Assembly (NCBI GenBank): GCA_965209105.1
Contig: CBDBQB010000015.1
Location: 1-64,000, forward strand
DNA length: 64,000 nt
Direction of reading: 5' to 3'
Origin: JAAELZ01 sp965209105
Lineage (GTDB): Bacteria > Pseudomonadota > Gammaproteobacteria > Arenicellales > Poriferihabitantaceae
Shown piece after piece: positions 52,056 through 61,503 of this stretch. A model generated the notes under the pieces. It was not told the DNA's origin. It made no database searches and worked only from the letters and a program-made list of their open reading frames with translations. The translations under genes and the position numbers were made by a program. Within the stretch, counting starts at the first letter, position 1, and every line of letters starts with the position of its first letter.

Positions 52056-52694
52056 ATGGGAACGCAAGGCAAATTCATTAGCATCGAAGGGGGCGATGGT
52101 GCGGGTAAATCGACCCAGCTGGAAGTTGTCGCAAATATTTTATCTCAACACAATATTAATTTCGTGATGACGCGAGAACCTGGCGGTACGCCGATTGGCG
52201 AACAGTTGAGGGAATTGCTATTAACCAAGGAAGCACATCCCTTTGACGATGAGACCGAACTTCTGCTAATGTTCGCCGCGCGAGCCGAGCATGTTGCCAG
52301 TGTAATTCAACCTGCATTAAGCGCAGGAAAATGGGTGGTCAGTGATCGCTTTGCGGATGCGAGTTTTGCTTATCAGGGCGCGCGAGGCATTTCCACCGAA
52401 CGAATTCAAGCTTTGGCAGATTGGGTGCTACGAGGGTTTACGCCGGATATCACATTATTATTCGATATTGAAGTCAGTGATGGCATGAAGCGCTTGGATC
52501 GTCGCGGAAATCTTGACCGATTTGAGCGCGCCTCAATTGGCTATAAACAAGCGGTTAGGGACATCTACCTTAAGCGCGCCGAGCTGGATTCAAAGCGGAT
52601 CAAGGTAATCGATTCAAGTGTCGATATTTCCACTGTCTCTGCACAGCTAAGTCGTGTAATGGAAGACTTTATCCAAACCATAGACGCTGCATGA
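52056..52694 (+). CDS. tmk: thymidylate kinase
   Basis: Tmk phosphorylates dTMP to dTDP for DNA synthesis. It has 212 residues (E. coli 213). The P-loop EGGDGAGKST (about 11-20), the TREPGGTPIGEQLR block (about 39-52) and the DRFADASFAYQGARG block (about 94-110) are complete. Its 3' end overlaps holB by four bases, and it sits in the standard mltG-tmk-holB order. Confidence 0.97.
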   Translation: MGTQGKFISIEGGDGAGKSTQLEVVANILSQHNINFVMTREPGGTPIGEQLRELLLTKEAHPFDDETELLLMFAARAEHVASVIQPALSAGKWVVSDRFADASFAYQGARGISTERIQALADWVLRGFTPDITLLFDIEVSDGMKRLDRRGNLDRFERASIGYKQAVRDIYLKRAELDSKRIKVIDSSVDISTVSAQLSRVMEDFIQTIDAA

Positions 52695-53749
52695 GCGCAA
52701 GCTGGCTAAGGCCTAGCAGACAACAGTTTTACCGCTTGAGTCAACGCTTGCCTCACGCACTATTAATTCATGGCCAAGCCGGAAGTGGTAAAAGTGAGTG
52801 GGTAATGGAGATAGTCGCGAGCTTATTGTGTGAATCCCCGACAGTGGTTGATGAGATATTATCTGCCTGCGGGCGCTGTAAGAATTGTGCGATGTTTGAA
52901 TCTGATAATCACCCTGATTTTCATTTCCTCAGCAGTGAATGGTTTACGCATGAAAGTGAATCCGCGCATTTAATGTATGCGGAACGCTATTTTGAGCCCT
53001 TGGCGAAACGCGGCAAGCGTAAACCGCGCCGCGTCATATCGGTTGATCAAGTGCGTACTTTGAACGATGATTTTGCGCTATCGAGGCACAGTGCGCGATA
53101 TAAAGTCGCCCTGATTCAGCCGGCAGAGGCAATGAATACCAGTGCGGCCAACGCATTGCTAAAACTACTCGAAGAGCCGAATCCACAGAGCGTAATAATT
53201 CTTGTCAGTCATGATATGAGTCGCTTGCCGATGACGATTCGTAGTCGTTGTATCGCGTTGAAGCTCTCCCTGCCCACCTTAAATCAGGGCTTGTTGTGGT
53301 TACAAGATAAGGGCTTAGAAGAATCAGTAGCAAAACGGGCTTTGGCGATTTCAGGCGGCGCGCCACGTTTGGCTTTGCTGGCGGCGAATTCAGAAGATTT
53401 AGGTCATTTCGATTTGCTGCTAGAGGCCTTGGTGAATTTGCTCCAGAGGAAAATTGCACCCGTTGCAGCGCGGGAGAGCTTGGTTAAATTACAGACTGCC
53501 GATACCCTGCTAAAGTGGCTGCAATGGGTGATGGGTTGGTGGATATCGGCAGAAAAGGGTGTTGAGAGTGGCGACGAGCATGCCTATCATATTTCAATTG
53601 AAAAGCTTAGGCGCGTAGGCCCAAAGGAAGCGCAATTGTTTAAGCTATATGATGACCTGCTGGAAGCGAGAAAACAGGATTTAAATATCCTCAATTCTGC
53701 GCTGGTATTAGACAAATGGTTAATCGCCTTGAGCCGTGGCAAAAATTAG
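52691..53749 (+). CDS. holB: DNA polymerase III subunit delta'
   Basis: HolB (delta') is part of the clamp loader that puts the beta clamp on DNA. It has 352 residues. The AAA+ fold shows HGQAGSGKSEW (about 27-37) and a four-Cys zinc site (CGRCKNC at about 59-65, with others near 49). ALLKLLEEPNP (about 157) and SRCIALKL (about 186) match the family's sensor regions. It overlaps tmk by four bases, and a PilZ gene follows, as in pseudomonads. Confidence 0.95.
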   Translation: MSASWLRPSRQQFYRLSQRLPHALLIHGQAGSGKSEWVMEIVASLLCESPTVVDEILSACGRCKNCAMFESDNHPDFHFLSSEWFTHESESAHLMYAERYFEPLAKRGKRKPRRVISVDQVRTLNDDFALSRHSARYKVALIQPAEAMNTSAANALLKLLEEPNPQSVIILVSHDMSRLPMTIRSRCIALKLSLPTLNQGLLWLQDKGLEESVAKRALAISGGAPRLALLAANSEDLGHFDLLLEALVNLLQRKIAPVAARESLVKLQTADTLLKWLQWVMGWWISAEKGVESGDEHAYHISIEKLRRVGPKEAQLFKLYDDLLEARKQDLNILNSALVLDKWLIALSRGKN

Positions 53750-53826
53750 GCATAAATCACCCACTAAACCTATATAAAATACCGCTTAGCTCGGGTACAC
53801 TGCATATAAATTCTATTGAATCGAAC

Positions 53827-54189
53827 ATGACAAGTTCCATTATTCTCGATAACGACAAAACACCCGTTATCCCCTTACGTTACAAAAACTTGGACCAGGT
53901 ATATAAGTCATATATGCCATTTTTAAAAAATGGCGGCCTATTTATACCGACCCGCAAAGGGTATCGTTTGGGGCACGAAGTCTTGATGTTGATTCGACTC
54001 CCCGATTCTGATGAAAGCGTTCAAGCCGAAGGCGTCGTATCGTGGGTCACCCCTGAAAATTGTACTGGGCATAAAAAGCAGGGCGTAGGCGTAGAATTCT
54101 CAGATGGTAAAGGGATCGCCTTGCGCCATCGAATCGACGCCTTATTGGATGATCGATTAAACAATGATGATCCGACGTATACCCTCTAG
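53827..54189 (+). CDS. PilZ domain-containing protein
   Basis: Small PilZ protein, 120 residues from ATG 53827. The PilZ fold is suggested by GGLFIPTRKGYRLGHEVLMLIRLP and VSWVTPEN, followed by KKQGVGVEF. The strict c-di-GMP-binding RxxxR and D/NxSxxG motifs are not clearly present, so it may not bind the nucleotide. Proteins in this holB-tatD position are often type IV pilus PilZ homologues, and this one lies exactly there. In-frame sequence upstream to 53716 overlaps holB and lacks homology. Confidence 0.85.
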   Translation: MTSSIILDNDKTPVIPLRYKNLDQVYKSYMPFLKNGGLFIPTRKGYRLGHEVLMLIRLPDSDESVQAEGVVSWVTPENCTGHKKQGVGVEFSDGKGIALRHRIDALLDDRLNNDDPTYTL

Positions 54190-54221
54190 CTCGAGCTGAA
54201 ATTTATGATACTAAATTTTGT

Positions 54222-55010
54222 ATGGGACTAGTTGATTCGCATTGCCATCTTAACCTCGAACCTTTAGGCGAAGATATTGAAGGCGTACTGGCGCGGGCGC
54301 GCGAAAATAATATTGACTACATGCTATGTGTGGCGGTCAATATTGAAGATTTCCCTCAAGTTCTGGGCATTGCTCAGGCGCACGATAATATTTTTGCCTC
54401 GGTGGGTGTGCACCCCTGTTACGAGGATGCTATTGATCCCAGCGTAGAAGATTTAGTCGAGTACGCTCAGAATGAGAAAGTCGTTGCGATTGGTGAAACA
54501 GGCTTAGATTATTTTAGAATTCAAGGTGATAAGCAGTGGCAGCAGGATCGTTTTGTTCGGCATATCGAAGCGGGTATTGCTTGCAATAGACCGTTGATCA
54601 TCCATACGCGAGCCGCCGCGGATGATACGATGGCGATGCTCAAATCACACGGTGCGGATCAATGTGGTGGGGTGATGCACTGTTTTGCGGAGGATTGGGA
54701 AACGGCTAAGAAGGCCCTAGATCTCGGTTTTTACATTTCTTTTTCTGGGATCGTCACTTTTAACAGTGCTAAAACGCTCAAAGAAATTGCGAAAAAAGTC
54801 CCTTTAGATCGAATGCTAGTGGAGACAGATTCACCTTATTTAGCACCTGTTCCCATGCGCGGCAAACCCAATCAGCCCGCATTTGTTGCGCACACTGCGC
54901 AGTATGTGGCGGATCTAAATGATATTTCTTTGGAACGTTTGGCAGAACAGACGAGCGATAATTTTTTCAAACTCTTCCAATTCGCGCAACGCTCAACGAC
55001 GGGCGATTGA
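54222..55010 (+). CDS. TatD family DNase/hydrolase (YcfH-like)
   Basis: Metal-dependent TatD-family hydrolase, 262 residues. Family blocks are DSHCHLNLE (metal His7 and His9), GETGLDYFR (about 90-98), HTRAADD (about 128), VMHCFAEDW (about 149) and ETDSPYLAPVPMRGKPNQP (about 203-221). Members are 3'-5' exonucleases or deoxyribonucleases and one is YcfH in this chromosomal position in E. coli. It ends 12 bases before the MITE duplication. Confidence 0.95.
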   Translation: MGLVDSHCHLNLEPLGEDIEGVLARARENNIDYMLCVAVNIEDFPQVLGIAQAHDNIFASVGVHPCYEDAIDPSVEDLVEYAQNEKVVAIGETGLDYFRIQGDKQWQQDRFVRHIEAGIACNRPLIIHTRAAADDTMAMLKSHGADQCGGVMHCFAEDWETAKKALDLGFYISFSGIVTFNSAKTLKEIAKKVPLDRMLVETDSPYLAPVPMRGKPNQPAFVAHTAQYVADLNDISLERLAEQTSDNFFKLFQFAQRSTTGD

Positions 55011-55026
55011 ATAGCCGGAGATTATA

Positions 55027-55185
55027 GAGAGCTTTGCATTAATCAGTAGCGAAAGAAAAATGAGGTAAAATTTCTCTGTTCAAGGCGGGAGATGCAGCTA
55101 ATAGCAGGCTATTGGCCAATTTTCCAACGAAAAACAGGGGAATTTTAACCATTTTTACTCGTTATCTGATTAATGCAAAGCTCTC
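55027..55185. mobile_element. MITE-like element, 159 bases
   Basis: Perfect 20-base terminal inverted repeats (GAGAGCTTTGCATTAATCAG) flanked by a TTATA direct repeat at 55022-55026 and 55186-55190. It has no coding capacity. The terminal 15 bases (TAATGCAAAGCTCTC at the right end) are identical to the right end of the IS5-family element at 17361-18603, so that transposase could mobilise it. It lies between tatD and yggX, 11 bases past the yggX stop. Confidence 0.88.
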
Positions 55186-55196
55186 TTATAGGCGAA

Positions 55197-55469
55197 CTAT
55201 TTAGGCACAAAGCCTTGGGGTGTATCACCGAAATCGCCTTCGTTAAACAGGTAACCCACCATGTGTTGCTCGACGACCTTGAGTGCGCGTGGTTCAGCCG
55301 TGTTGAGCTGCTCTTCGTTAACAATCATCACCAAGCGTTCCAACCAAGTTTGCCAAGCTTCCGCTGAGATGTTCTCATATACGCGAACGCCTAAATCGCC
55401 GGGATAGGGCACGGTATCTAAGCCGGGTGCTTGTTTGCCTAGCTTTACGCAATCTACTGTTCTAGTCAT
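55197..55469 (-). CDS. yggX: probable Fe(2+)-trafficking protein YggX
   Basis: YggX, 90 residues (E. coli 91), is a cytoplasmic protein linked to iron handling and protection of Fe-S clusters from oxidants. The family start MTRTVDCVKLGKQAPGLD and the WQTWLERLVMIVNEEQLN-like block, plus LNTAEPRALKVVEQHMVGYLF, are all present. It is divergent from erpA, itself an Fe-S cluster gene, sharing a 263-base intergenic region. Downstream it meets the MITE, which may supply a transcript end. Confidence 0.94.
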   Translation of the reverse strand: MTRTVDCVKLGKQAPGLDTVPYPGDLGVRVYENISAEAWQTWLERLVMIVNEEQLNTAEPRALKVVEQHMVGYLFNEGDFGDTPQGFVPK

Positions 55470-55732
55470 GGTGAGGTTTCATTATGTGTTGGCCTTGGTG
55501 TGCTCGGATTTGCCCTTGAAAATTGAGCCTTCAAACACAATATAGAGATAGAATGATATTTTTAAACAAGCGAGTGATATTTCGGATGGATTTTTTATCC
55601 ATCAGGTGTAATATCGAGAGTATGACTAATCGAGATTTTAGATATATTTCGTGCAGGGTATAAATGGGCTACACTGCTCAATTTGATGCTCTTTGACACG
55701 TATACCGATGAAACTTCTAAGCGAGAGAAATT

Positions 55733-56092
55733 ATGACATATAGTTCAGTTTTAACCCAAACACATATTGCAGTGACTGACAACGCGAAAGAAAAAGTTGC
55801 TGCCCTATTAGATGAAGCCGGTAAGCAAGTTGAGGCGGTACGCGTATACGTGTATGGCGGCGGCTGTTCTGGTATGAAATATGGTATGACTTTCGCGGAA
55901 CAAAAAGAAGCGACCGATAGTCTAATGGAAGACGGCAAGGTAAAGATTGTCGTCGATCCGGTGGCCCTAGGTTTTCTTAAAGGCGCTGAGATTGATTATG
56001 CAGATGATGGTGTTAATGCCAGTTTTGTGTTCAATAATGTGTTCCAGTCTGTTGGTGGAAGTGGTTCCTGCGGGGGCTGCGGTTCAGCATAG
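55733..56092 (+). CDS. erpA: iron-sulfur cluster insertion protein ErpA (A-type carrier)
   Basis: A-type carrier that delivers Fe-S clusters to apo-enzymes such as IspG and IspH. It has 119 residues. The three conserved Cys are Cys45 (GGGCSGMKYG) and the C-terminal Cys113 and Cys116 (CGGCG). The upstream region to YggX contains probable divergent promoters. Among the A-type proteins (IscA, SufA, ErpA) the ErpA assignment rests on a stand-alone position and on the GAEIDYADDGVNASFVFNN-type core; IscA-like is the alternative. Confidence 0.85.
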   Translation: MTYSSVLTQTHIAVTDNAKEKVAALLDEAGKQVEAVRVYVYGGGCSGMKYGMTFAEQKEATDSLMEDGKVKIVVDPVALGFLKGAEIDYADDGVNASFVFNNVFQSVGGSGSCGGCGSA

Positions 56093-56109
56093 ACTTGTAA
56101 ACTTAAGAG

Positions 56110-56433
56110 ATGTCGCAAAAAAGTCATGAGCAAAACGGTGGAACGGGATTGGTTCTTGAAACAGCCAAACCCAAGCTTAAGAAACCACCCATGTATAAAA
56201 TCGTTATGTTAAATGACGACTATACCCCCATGGATTTTGTGATCATGGTGCTCGAAAATCTATTTCGATTGGATCATGAAAAAGCCGTTCAAATCATGCT
56301 GAATGTTCATCAGAAAGGCAAAGGCGTGTGTGGCGTATTTCCCCATGAAATTGCGCAGACTAAACTCGCGCTGGTGACAGAATTCGCGCGTAAACATGAG
56401 CACCCCTTGCAGTGTACGATGGAGGAAGCTTAG
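56110..56433 (+). CDS. clpS: ATP-dependent Clp protease adapter ClpS
   Basis: ClpS binds substrates with N-terminal Leu, Phe, Tyr or Trp and delivers them to ClpAP. It has 107 residues (E. coli 106). The adaptor core has YKIVMLNDDYTPMDFVIMVLENLFRLDHEKAVQIMLNVHQKGKGVCGVFP, the substrate-recognising part of the family. It sits 18 bases after erpA and is coupled to clpA, whose preferred start is 11 bases downstream. Aat and Bpt, which make its substrates, are encoded in the same window at 3.9-5.3 kb. Confidence 0.97.
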   Translation: MSQKSHEQNGGTGLVLETAKPKLKKPPMYKIVMLNDDYTPMDFVIMVLENLFRLDHEKAVQIMLNVHQKGKGVCGVFPHEIAQTKLALVTEFARKHEHPLQCTMEEA

Positions 56434-56443
56434 GCTATTTATT

Positions 56444-58687
56444 ATGTTATCTAAAAGAATCGAAACAGCGCTGGGCACCGCAGTCACTAAAGCACAGAAC
56501 TTGCGCCACGAGTTTGTCACCATCGAACATCTATTGTTCGCGCTGACGGATATCGAGTCTGTTCGAAAACTGATCGAGCAATTGGGCGGAAATGCCGGAA
56601 AACTTCGCGAAGATTTGGATCGATTTTTAAATGAGCAAATGCCCGTTATCGATTTAGAAGAAGAGGTCGAAACGCAGCCCGGCATCGGTTTTCAGCGCGT
56701 ATTGCGGCGTGCCATACTGCATGTGCAAAACGCGGGAAAAGACGAAGTACAAGGCACGAACATATTGGTGTCGATCTTAAGTGAACGGGATTCTCACGCT
56801 GCGTACTACTTAAATGCGCAAAATATAACGCGTTATGACGTCGTGAGCCAGCTCTCCCACGGCGTGACAGATATTGGTATGGACGATCCTCAGCTTGAAT
56901 ATCAAGAAGGCGAGGGCGTAGAGGCAGATCAACGCCAGAGTGCCTTGGAGGCCTATACCGTCAATCTCAACGTACGCGCGAGTGAGGGGAAAATTGACCC
57001 CTTAATAGGCCGCGAAATGGAACTACAACGGGCAGCACAAATCTTGTGTCGTCGGCGGAAAAATAATCCCTTATTTGTGGGTGAAGCGGGGGTCGGTAAG
57101 ACCGCGCTAGCCGAAGGTTTGGCGCGGCAAATTGTACGCAAAGAAGTCCCCGAAATTTTGGCCGATAGCACGATCTACGCTTTAGATATAGGTTCACTGC
57201 TGGCCGGGACAAAATATCGTGGTGATTTCGAAGAGCGTTTGAAATCGGTCATGAAAGAATTGCAGCAAGCGCCTGATTCGATTTTATTTATCGATGAGAT
57301 TCACACTATTATAGGGGCTGGCGCAGTATCGGGCGGTGCGCTCGACGCGTCGAATTTACTCAAGCCTATGCTCGCAAACGGAGAGATCAAATGCATCGGT
57401 TCGACAACTTATCAGGAATATCGAAACATCTTTGAGAAAGATCGCGCGCTTTCGCGTCGCTTCCAAAGTATTAGCGTTGATGAGCCTACGGTTGATGAGG
57501 CGGTACAGATATTGATGGGTCTTAAATCTCGTTTTGAAGAACATCATGAAGTTAAATACACCGCGCCAGCCTTGCGCTCGGCGGTGGAGTTGGCCGCTCG
57601 TTATTTAACCGATCGATTTCTACCCGATACGGCGATCGACGTGATGGATGAGGCCGGTGCTAAGATGCGTTTGGCACCTGCGTCGAAACGCAAAAAAACG
57701 GTGGGCGTAAAAGACATCGAAGCAATCGTGGCCAGTATGGCACGCATTCCGCCTAAGCAAGTTTCCACTGAAGACCGACAATCATTAAAGAGTCTCGAGC
57801 GCGATCTTAAGCTGGTGGTGTTTGGCCAAGACAAGGCAATCAGTACTTTATCGTCTGCCATCAAGCTATCGCGTTCAGGCCTTGGCGATAAAGATAAACC
57901 GATTGGTTCGTATTTATTTGCGGGGCCGACCGGGGTGGGTAAGACAGAAGTCACCAAACAATTGGCGCATACCTTGGGTATCGAGCTGATTCGGTTTGAT
58001 ATGTCTGAGTATATGGAGCGGCACACCGTGTCTAGGCTCATAGGTGCGCCCCCAGGCTACGTAGGCTTTGATCAGGGTGGCTTATTGACCGAAGCGGTAA
58101 ATAAGCATCCTCACGCAGTCCTGTTACTCGATGAAATCGAAAAGGCGCACCCTGATCTATTTAATATTTTGTTACAAGTCATGGATTATGGAACCTTGAC
58201 GGACAATAACGGCAGAAAATCTGATTTTCGCAATGTCATCATCGTAATGACGACAAACGCCGGCGCTGTCGATGCGGCGCGTGGCACCATGGGTTTTCTT
58301 GAAAGAGAGCGATCGCACGACAACAGTGAGGCGATCAAGAAAACATTTAGCCCCGAATTTAGGAACCGACTTGATTCCGTTGTCTCGTTTGCACCATTGG
58401 ACGAAGGAACCATATTGCACGTGGTAGGCAAGTTTATTTTAGAGCTCGAACAGCAGTTAGAAGAAAAACACGTTGTCATAGAGGTTGATGATGAGGCACG
58501 AAATTGGTTAGCTGAAAAAGGGTATGATAAATCCATGGGTGCGCGGCCAATGGCTCGAATTATTCAAGAGCACATCAAACAACCACTGGCAGAAGATTTG
58601 CTGTTTGGTAAATTGATGAAAGGGGGGTCGGTGGTGGTCAGCGTTAAGGACGATAAGCTGGTTTGTCAGGTAAACGAAAAAACTTAG
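56444..58687 (+). CDS. clpA: ATP-dependent Clp protease ATP-binding subunit ClpA
   Basis: ClpA unfolds substrates and feeds them to ClpP. From ATG 56444 it has 747 residues (E. coli 758). The N-terminal ClpS-binding repeat domain (1-145, MLSKRIETALGTAVTKAQ) leads to AAA+ domain 1 with Walker A GEAGVGKTA (about 211) and AAA+ domain 2 with Walker A GPTGVGKTE (about 496). The C-terminal domain carries the arginine-finger and ClpP-contacting loop (IVMTTNAGA region; RPMARIIQEHIK). A longer frame to 56396 overlaps clpS and is not used. clpP is not in the window. Confidence 0.97.
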   Translation: MLSKRIETALGTAVTKAQNLRHEFVTIEHLLFALTDIESVRKLIEQLGGNAGKLREDLDRFLNEQMPVIDLEEEVETQPGIGFQRVLRRAILHVQNAGKDEVQGTNILVSILSERDSHAAYYLNAQNITRYDVVSQLSHGVTDIGMDDPQLEYQEGEGVEADQRQSALEAYTVNLNVRASEGKIDPLIGREMELQRAAQILCRRRKNNPLFVGEAGVGKTALAEGLARQIVRKEVPEILADSTIYALDIGSLLAGTKYRGDFEERLKSVMKELQQAPDSILFIDEIHTIIGAGAVSGGALDASNLLKPMLANGEIKCIGSTTYQEYRNIFEKDRALSRRFQSISVDEPTVDEAVQILMGLKSRFEEHHEVKYTAPALRSAVELAARYLTDRFLPDTAIDVMDEAGAKMRLAPASKRKKTVGVKDIEAIVASMARIPPKQVSTEDRQSLKSLERDLKLVVFGQDKAISTLSSAIKLSRSGLGDKDKPIGSYLFAGPTGVGKTEVTKQLAHTLGIELIRFDMSEYMERHTVSRLIGAPPGYVGFDQGGLLTEAVNKHPHAVLLLDEIEKAHPDLFNILLQVMDYGTLTDNNGRKSDFRNVIIVMTTNAGAVDAARGTMGFLERERSHDNSEAIKKTFSPEFRNRLDSVVSFAPLDEGTILHVVGKFILELEQQLEEKHVVIEVDDEARNWLAEKGYDKSMGARPMARIIQEHIKQPLAEDLLFGKLMKGGSVVVSVKDDKLVCQVNEKT

Positions 58688-58763
58688 ACGAGCATCAAAG
58701 TGGGTTTGCTATTGCTAGAGAAGGTCTAATTGCTTAGGCTAAGCCAGAGCCAAATTTACAAGA

Positions 58764-60635
58764 TCAGAGATTGTTATCCGGCAGCCGCTTGGTTTCTATC
58801 CGATCAAACACTAACCGCCCCTTGCCGCTGAAATATATTTTAGGCTCTGCGATATCAACGTGATCTATTTTGACGGTAAGTAGGATTTCTTGATCACCCG
58901 CGTGAATGAACTCTTCAGCCAACACTTTGGGTATTCTTCGTGAAATAACTTTTACATCGCCGATCACTTCACCTGCTTGGCCGATGGCATCGAGAAAAAA
59001 TCGAATTTCGTAAGTGCCAGGTAAATAGTATTGTTGGTACCCATAGCCGACAATCCCAGCCTTGTCCGGTGCCTCGCTTACATGCTTTATATCACCTTCG
59101 ATTGATATATTTTTCCCTGTTAATGCCCCCATCTTTTCTGCGTGATAAATTGGTATTTTCCCATCGAATGGTATGATACGTTGTGCAGGCTGAGGGTAGT
59201 GTCCATTGATAACATAGACAGGCCGATTTGGGTATAAGTGATATAAGGCGTGACGGACTCCTTTTGTTTCGCGGACGATAAGTGGGTCTGAATCTAAACC
59301 AAGGGCGTTCCATGAATTTTCAGATAAAATACTCTTATACACGTGATTTAAAATCACAATTGACCCAGGAGGAACACCGCGAATAACGTTCTGAAATGCT
59401 GCTTTGTAGTCATTGCGGATAGTAATTTTTAAAGCTTCGGCATTAAAAGTTTTAAGCGCTTGTGTCGATACAATGATTGCTATAAATCCAATAGAAAATA
59501 GTGCAACCCACCTTGGGAAATGCCAATTTATGTTGATGAATTTAGTCATTCCGAGTCCTGCACCCAACACAATGAATACAAGCGTTTCGTAATAGTAAAC
59601 AGGTGCAAGTTCGACAATTCCCTCGAACCAAAATGCCACGTAACTTAGCCACACGAGTAGCGTAGCGAGGATCATACTGCCACTGACATGACGCCGATAA
59701 CCATATAATGCTAAGCCGAGCCACACGACTAGTGAACCTTTAAACCCCCATAATTTGGAGTTAAGCTCAGAAATATTATCGCGGATAAAGCCCCAGCCCC
59801 TCTCTATGGTATGGTCATAACCGTGGCGATTCCCGAATCCAATATCATCGCTTGGATCGTAATATAGATACGTGGATAGAAAAGGGTCGCCGGTGGCCGC
59901 TGCATTATAGGCGAGAAGAATTACTCCACCCAATGCAGCACAACCGGAAAAAATAAGGGTTGAAACGATCTCTTGTCTCGATTTAGACTTCAACAGGTGA
60001 GCGATAGAATCAATAGCAAAGGGCAAGGCGATCCAAAAAGCGGTGTAGGTTCGATCAAGAAATAGAAAAGCCCACGCAAGACCGGCGATTGCGGCGTAGC
60101 GGTATTTATGTTCTTGCCGCCAAACCAGATACGACCACATCATGAGCGCTGTTGCCGCAAATGCCGAGGTATGACTGAGAACAGAACCTTGCAGCAACCA
60201 GAAGTAAGGACTTAAAAATAGTAAGCCAATCGTTATCCATATTGGAATCTTAAGCCGTTCGCCAGCCTTACTTAGAAACCATACCGCAATAAACACAGCA
60301 ACGGCTGTCATGAGTCTAGGATAGCCCACCAAGACACCCGGAATAAGCCACACCGCCTGCGCAGGAGGGTAGCGAGATAGCCAACCCGCTTGGTCGTCAC
60401 AGATCAACATTTGATGAAAAAATGCCTCTCTTAAAGGAGGGCATTCCAATCGCATTTCCCCTTGAGAAAACAGCCAAGCCTGGAAAAGATAGCTATTTTC
60501 GTCGGTGGTAAGGTATTCCTTTAAGTAGACGTGTTCACCAATCAATAACGCCCCAAATGCGGCAATAAGGCCGAGTAGAATACGAAGTCCGAGTTGAGCT
60601 TGGCTGGAATGCCAGAAGTTATTAGCCGTATTCAT
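58764..60635 (-). CDS. GT-C type membrane glycosyltransferase-like protein
   Basis: Large multi-pass membrane protein, 623 residues, with about eleven hydrophobic segments in the first 420 and a soluble C-terminal domain (about 430-623). The first loop carries a DE pair (TTDENSYLFQAW, Asp45-Glu46), the acidic motif expected for the active site of GT-C enzymes, which use lipid-linked sugars. No clear paralogue of known function is recognised, so the sugar and acceptor are open. The soluble domain is rich in Ile and Val and could bind a carbohydrate. It is the first of two such genes, 3 kb apart. Confidence 0.75.
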   Translation of the reverse strand: MNTANNFWHSSQAQLGLRILLGLIAAFGALLIGEHVYLKEYLTTDENSYLFQAWLFSQGEMRLECPPLREAFFHQMLICDDQAGWLSRYPPAQAVWLIPGVLVGYPRLMTAVAVFIAVWFLSKAGERLKIPIWITIGLLFLSPYFWLLQGSVLSHTSAFAATALMMWSYLVWRQEHKYRYAAIAGLAWAFLFLDRTYTAFWIALPFAIDSIAHLLKSKSRQEIVSTLIFSGCAALGGVILLAYNAAATGDPFLSTYLYYDPSDDIGFGNRHGYDHTIERGWGFIRDNISELNSKLWGFKGSLVVWLGLALYGYRRHVSGSMILATLLVWLSYVAFWFEGIVELAPVYYYETLVFIVLGAGLGMTKFININWHFPRWVALFSIGFIAIIVSTQALKTFNAEALKITIRNDYKAAFQNVIRGVPPGSIVILNHVYKSILSENSWNALGLDSDPLIVRETKGVRHALYHLYPNRPVYVINGHYPQPAQRIIPFDGKIPIYHAEKMGALTGKNISIEGDIKHVSEAPDKAGIVGYGYQQYYLPGTYEIRFFLDAIGQAGEVIGDVKVISRRIPKVLAEEFIHAGDQEILLTVKIDHVDIAEPKIYFSGKGRLVFDRIETKRLPDNNL

Positions 60636-60881
60636 TAAAGTTTAGGTACGGAGAAGCTTGGTTTTTTGCATACGGATGCAAGTGAGCCTGTATTAATCTA
60701 TCGGCGTAAGTATCAAAGGGTCACCAATTATAATCCTTAAAATTGGTTTTAGGCGGACGTTTCTTAGAGATTAAAGAAAGAAAGGAGGAAGTGGGGTTTG
60801 AGAGGGCAAGCGTCCTTCAGTTAATGTGTCCGCTAAAGTAGGGGAAGCTCCGCTCCGTTTGGCAGGGCGTTAGGAGAGAAA

Positions 60882-61394
60882 CTAATCCCAGTTCTGCGCC
60901 GATGATATATCAATGCCGAGATCTTCTGGATTGTTTCCCCCCATATCATCTTCATCCTCGGTGGCTTCATTCTCGAAGGGTTTAACTTCGCTGCGCTCCA
61001 GTAAGCTCATTGCGACCTCAACAAAGTCGTATTCAGTGATGATGCCGACTAAGTGGCCATTATTGACGATAGGCAAACAGCCGTGGCGAGAGTTATGAAT
61101 ATATTGTGCGGCCTTTAATGTGCCGGTTTCTGGCGAGATGCTGACAACGGGCGTTGTCATGATATCGCCCAGCGGAGTGTCGCTGTTGTCGGTCGGGTTG
61201 CTGTTAAGATTTGAGCTGCTGGCTGCTAATACGTCTCGGTGGCTAATTATGCCAACCAACTGGTCTTCGTGATCAACAATAGGAATGTGATGAATGTGTT
61301 TTTCATTCATTATCTCATGCGCTGTTCCCAATGTATCTTCTGGAGCAAGCCGAATTGGGTCAGGCGTCATGATGGATTCTACGCTGATCATCAA
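60882..61394 (-). CDS. CBS domain-containing protein
   Basis: Two CBS domains (about residues 5-60 and 78-135) fill most of this 170-residue protein, with repeats SVESIMTPDPIRLAPEDTL and LGDIMTTPVVSISPETGTL. CBS pairs bind adenosine nucleotides or S-adenosylmethionine and often regulate another protein. Only a short acidic tail (about 145-170) follows. It lies alone between two glycosyltransferase-like genes on the same strand, and any functional link to them is unproven. Confidence 0.92.
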   Translation of the reverse strand: MMISVESIMTPDPIRLAPEDTLGTAHEIMNEKHIHHIPIVDHEDQLVGIISHRDVLAASSSNLNSNPTDNSDTPLGDIMTTPVVSISPETGTLKAAQYIHNSRHGCLPIVNNGHLVGIITEYDFVEVAMSLLERSEVKPFENEATEDEDDMGGNNPEDLGIDISSAQNWD

Positions 61395-61503
61395 TGCACC
61401 TCGTTCGCTATTTTATAATGAGTCTAGTCCTTTGAAATCGGCGGCGCAACAACTTTAGTATCGTTATAAATAGATTAATCGACTTGATTCTATATTTCTA
61501 GCC

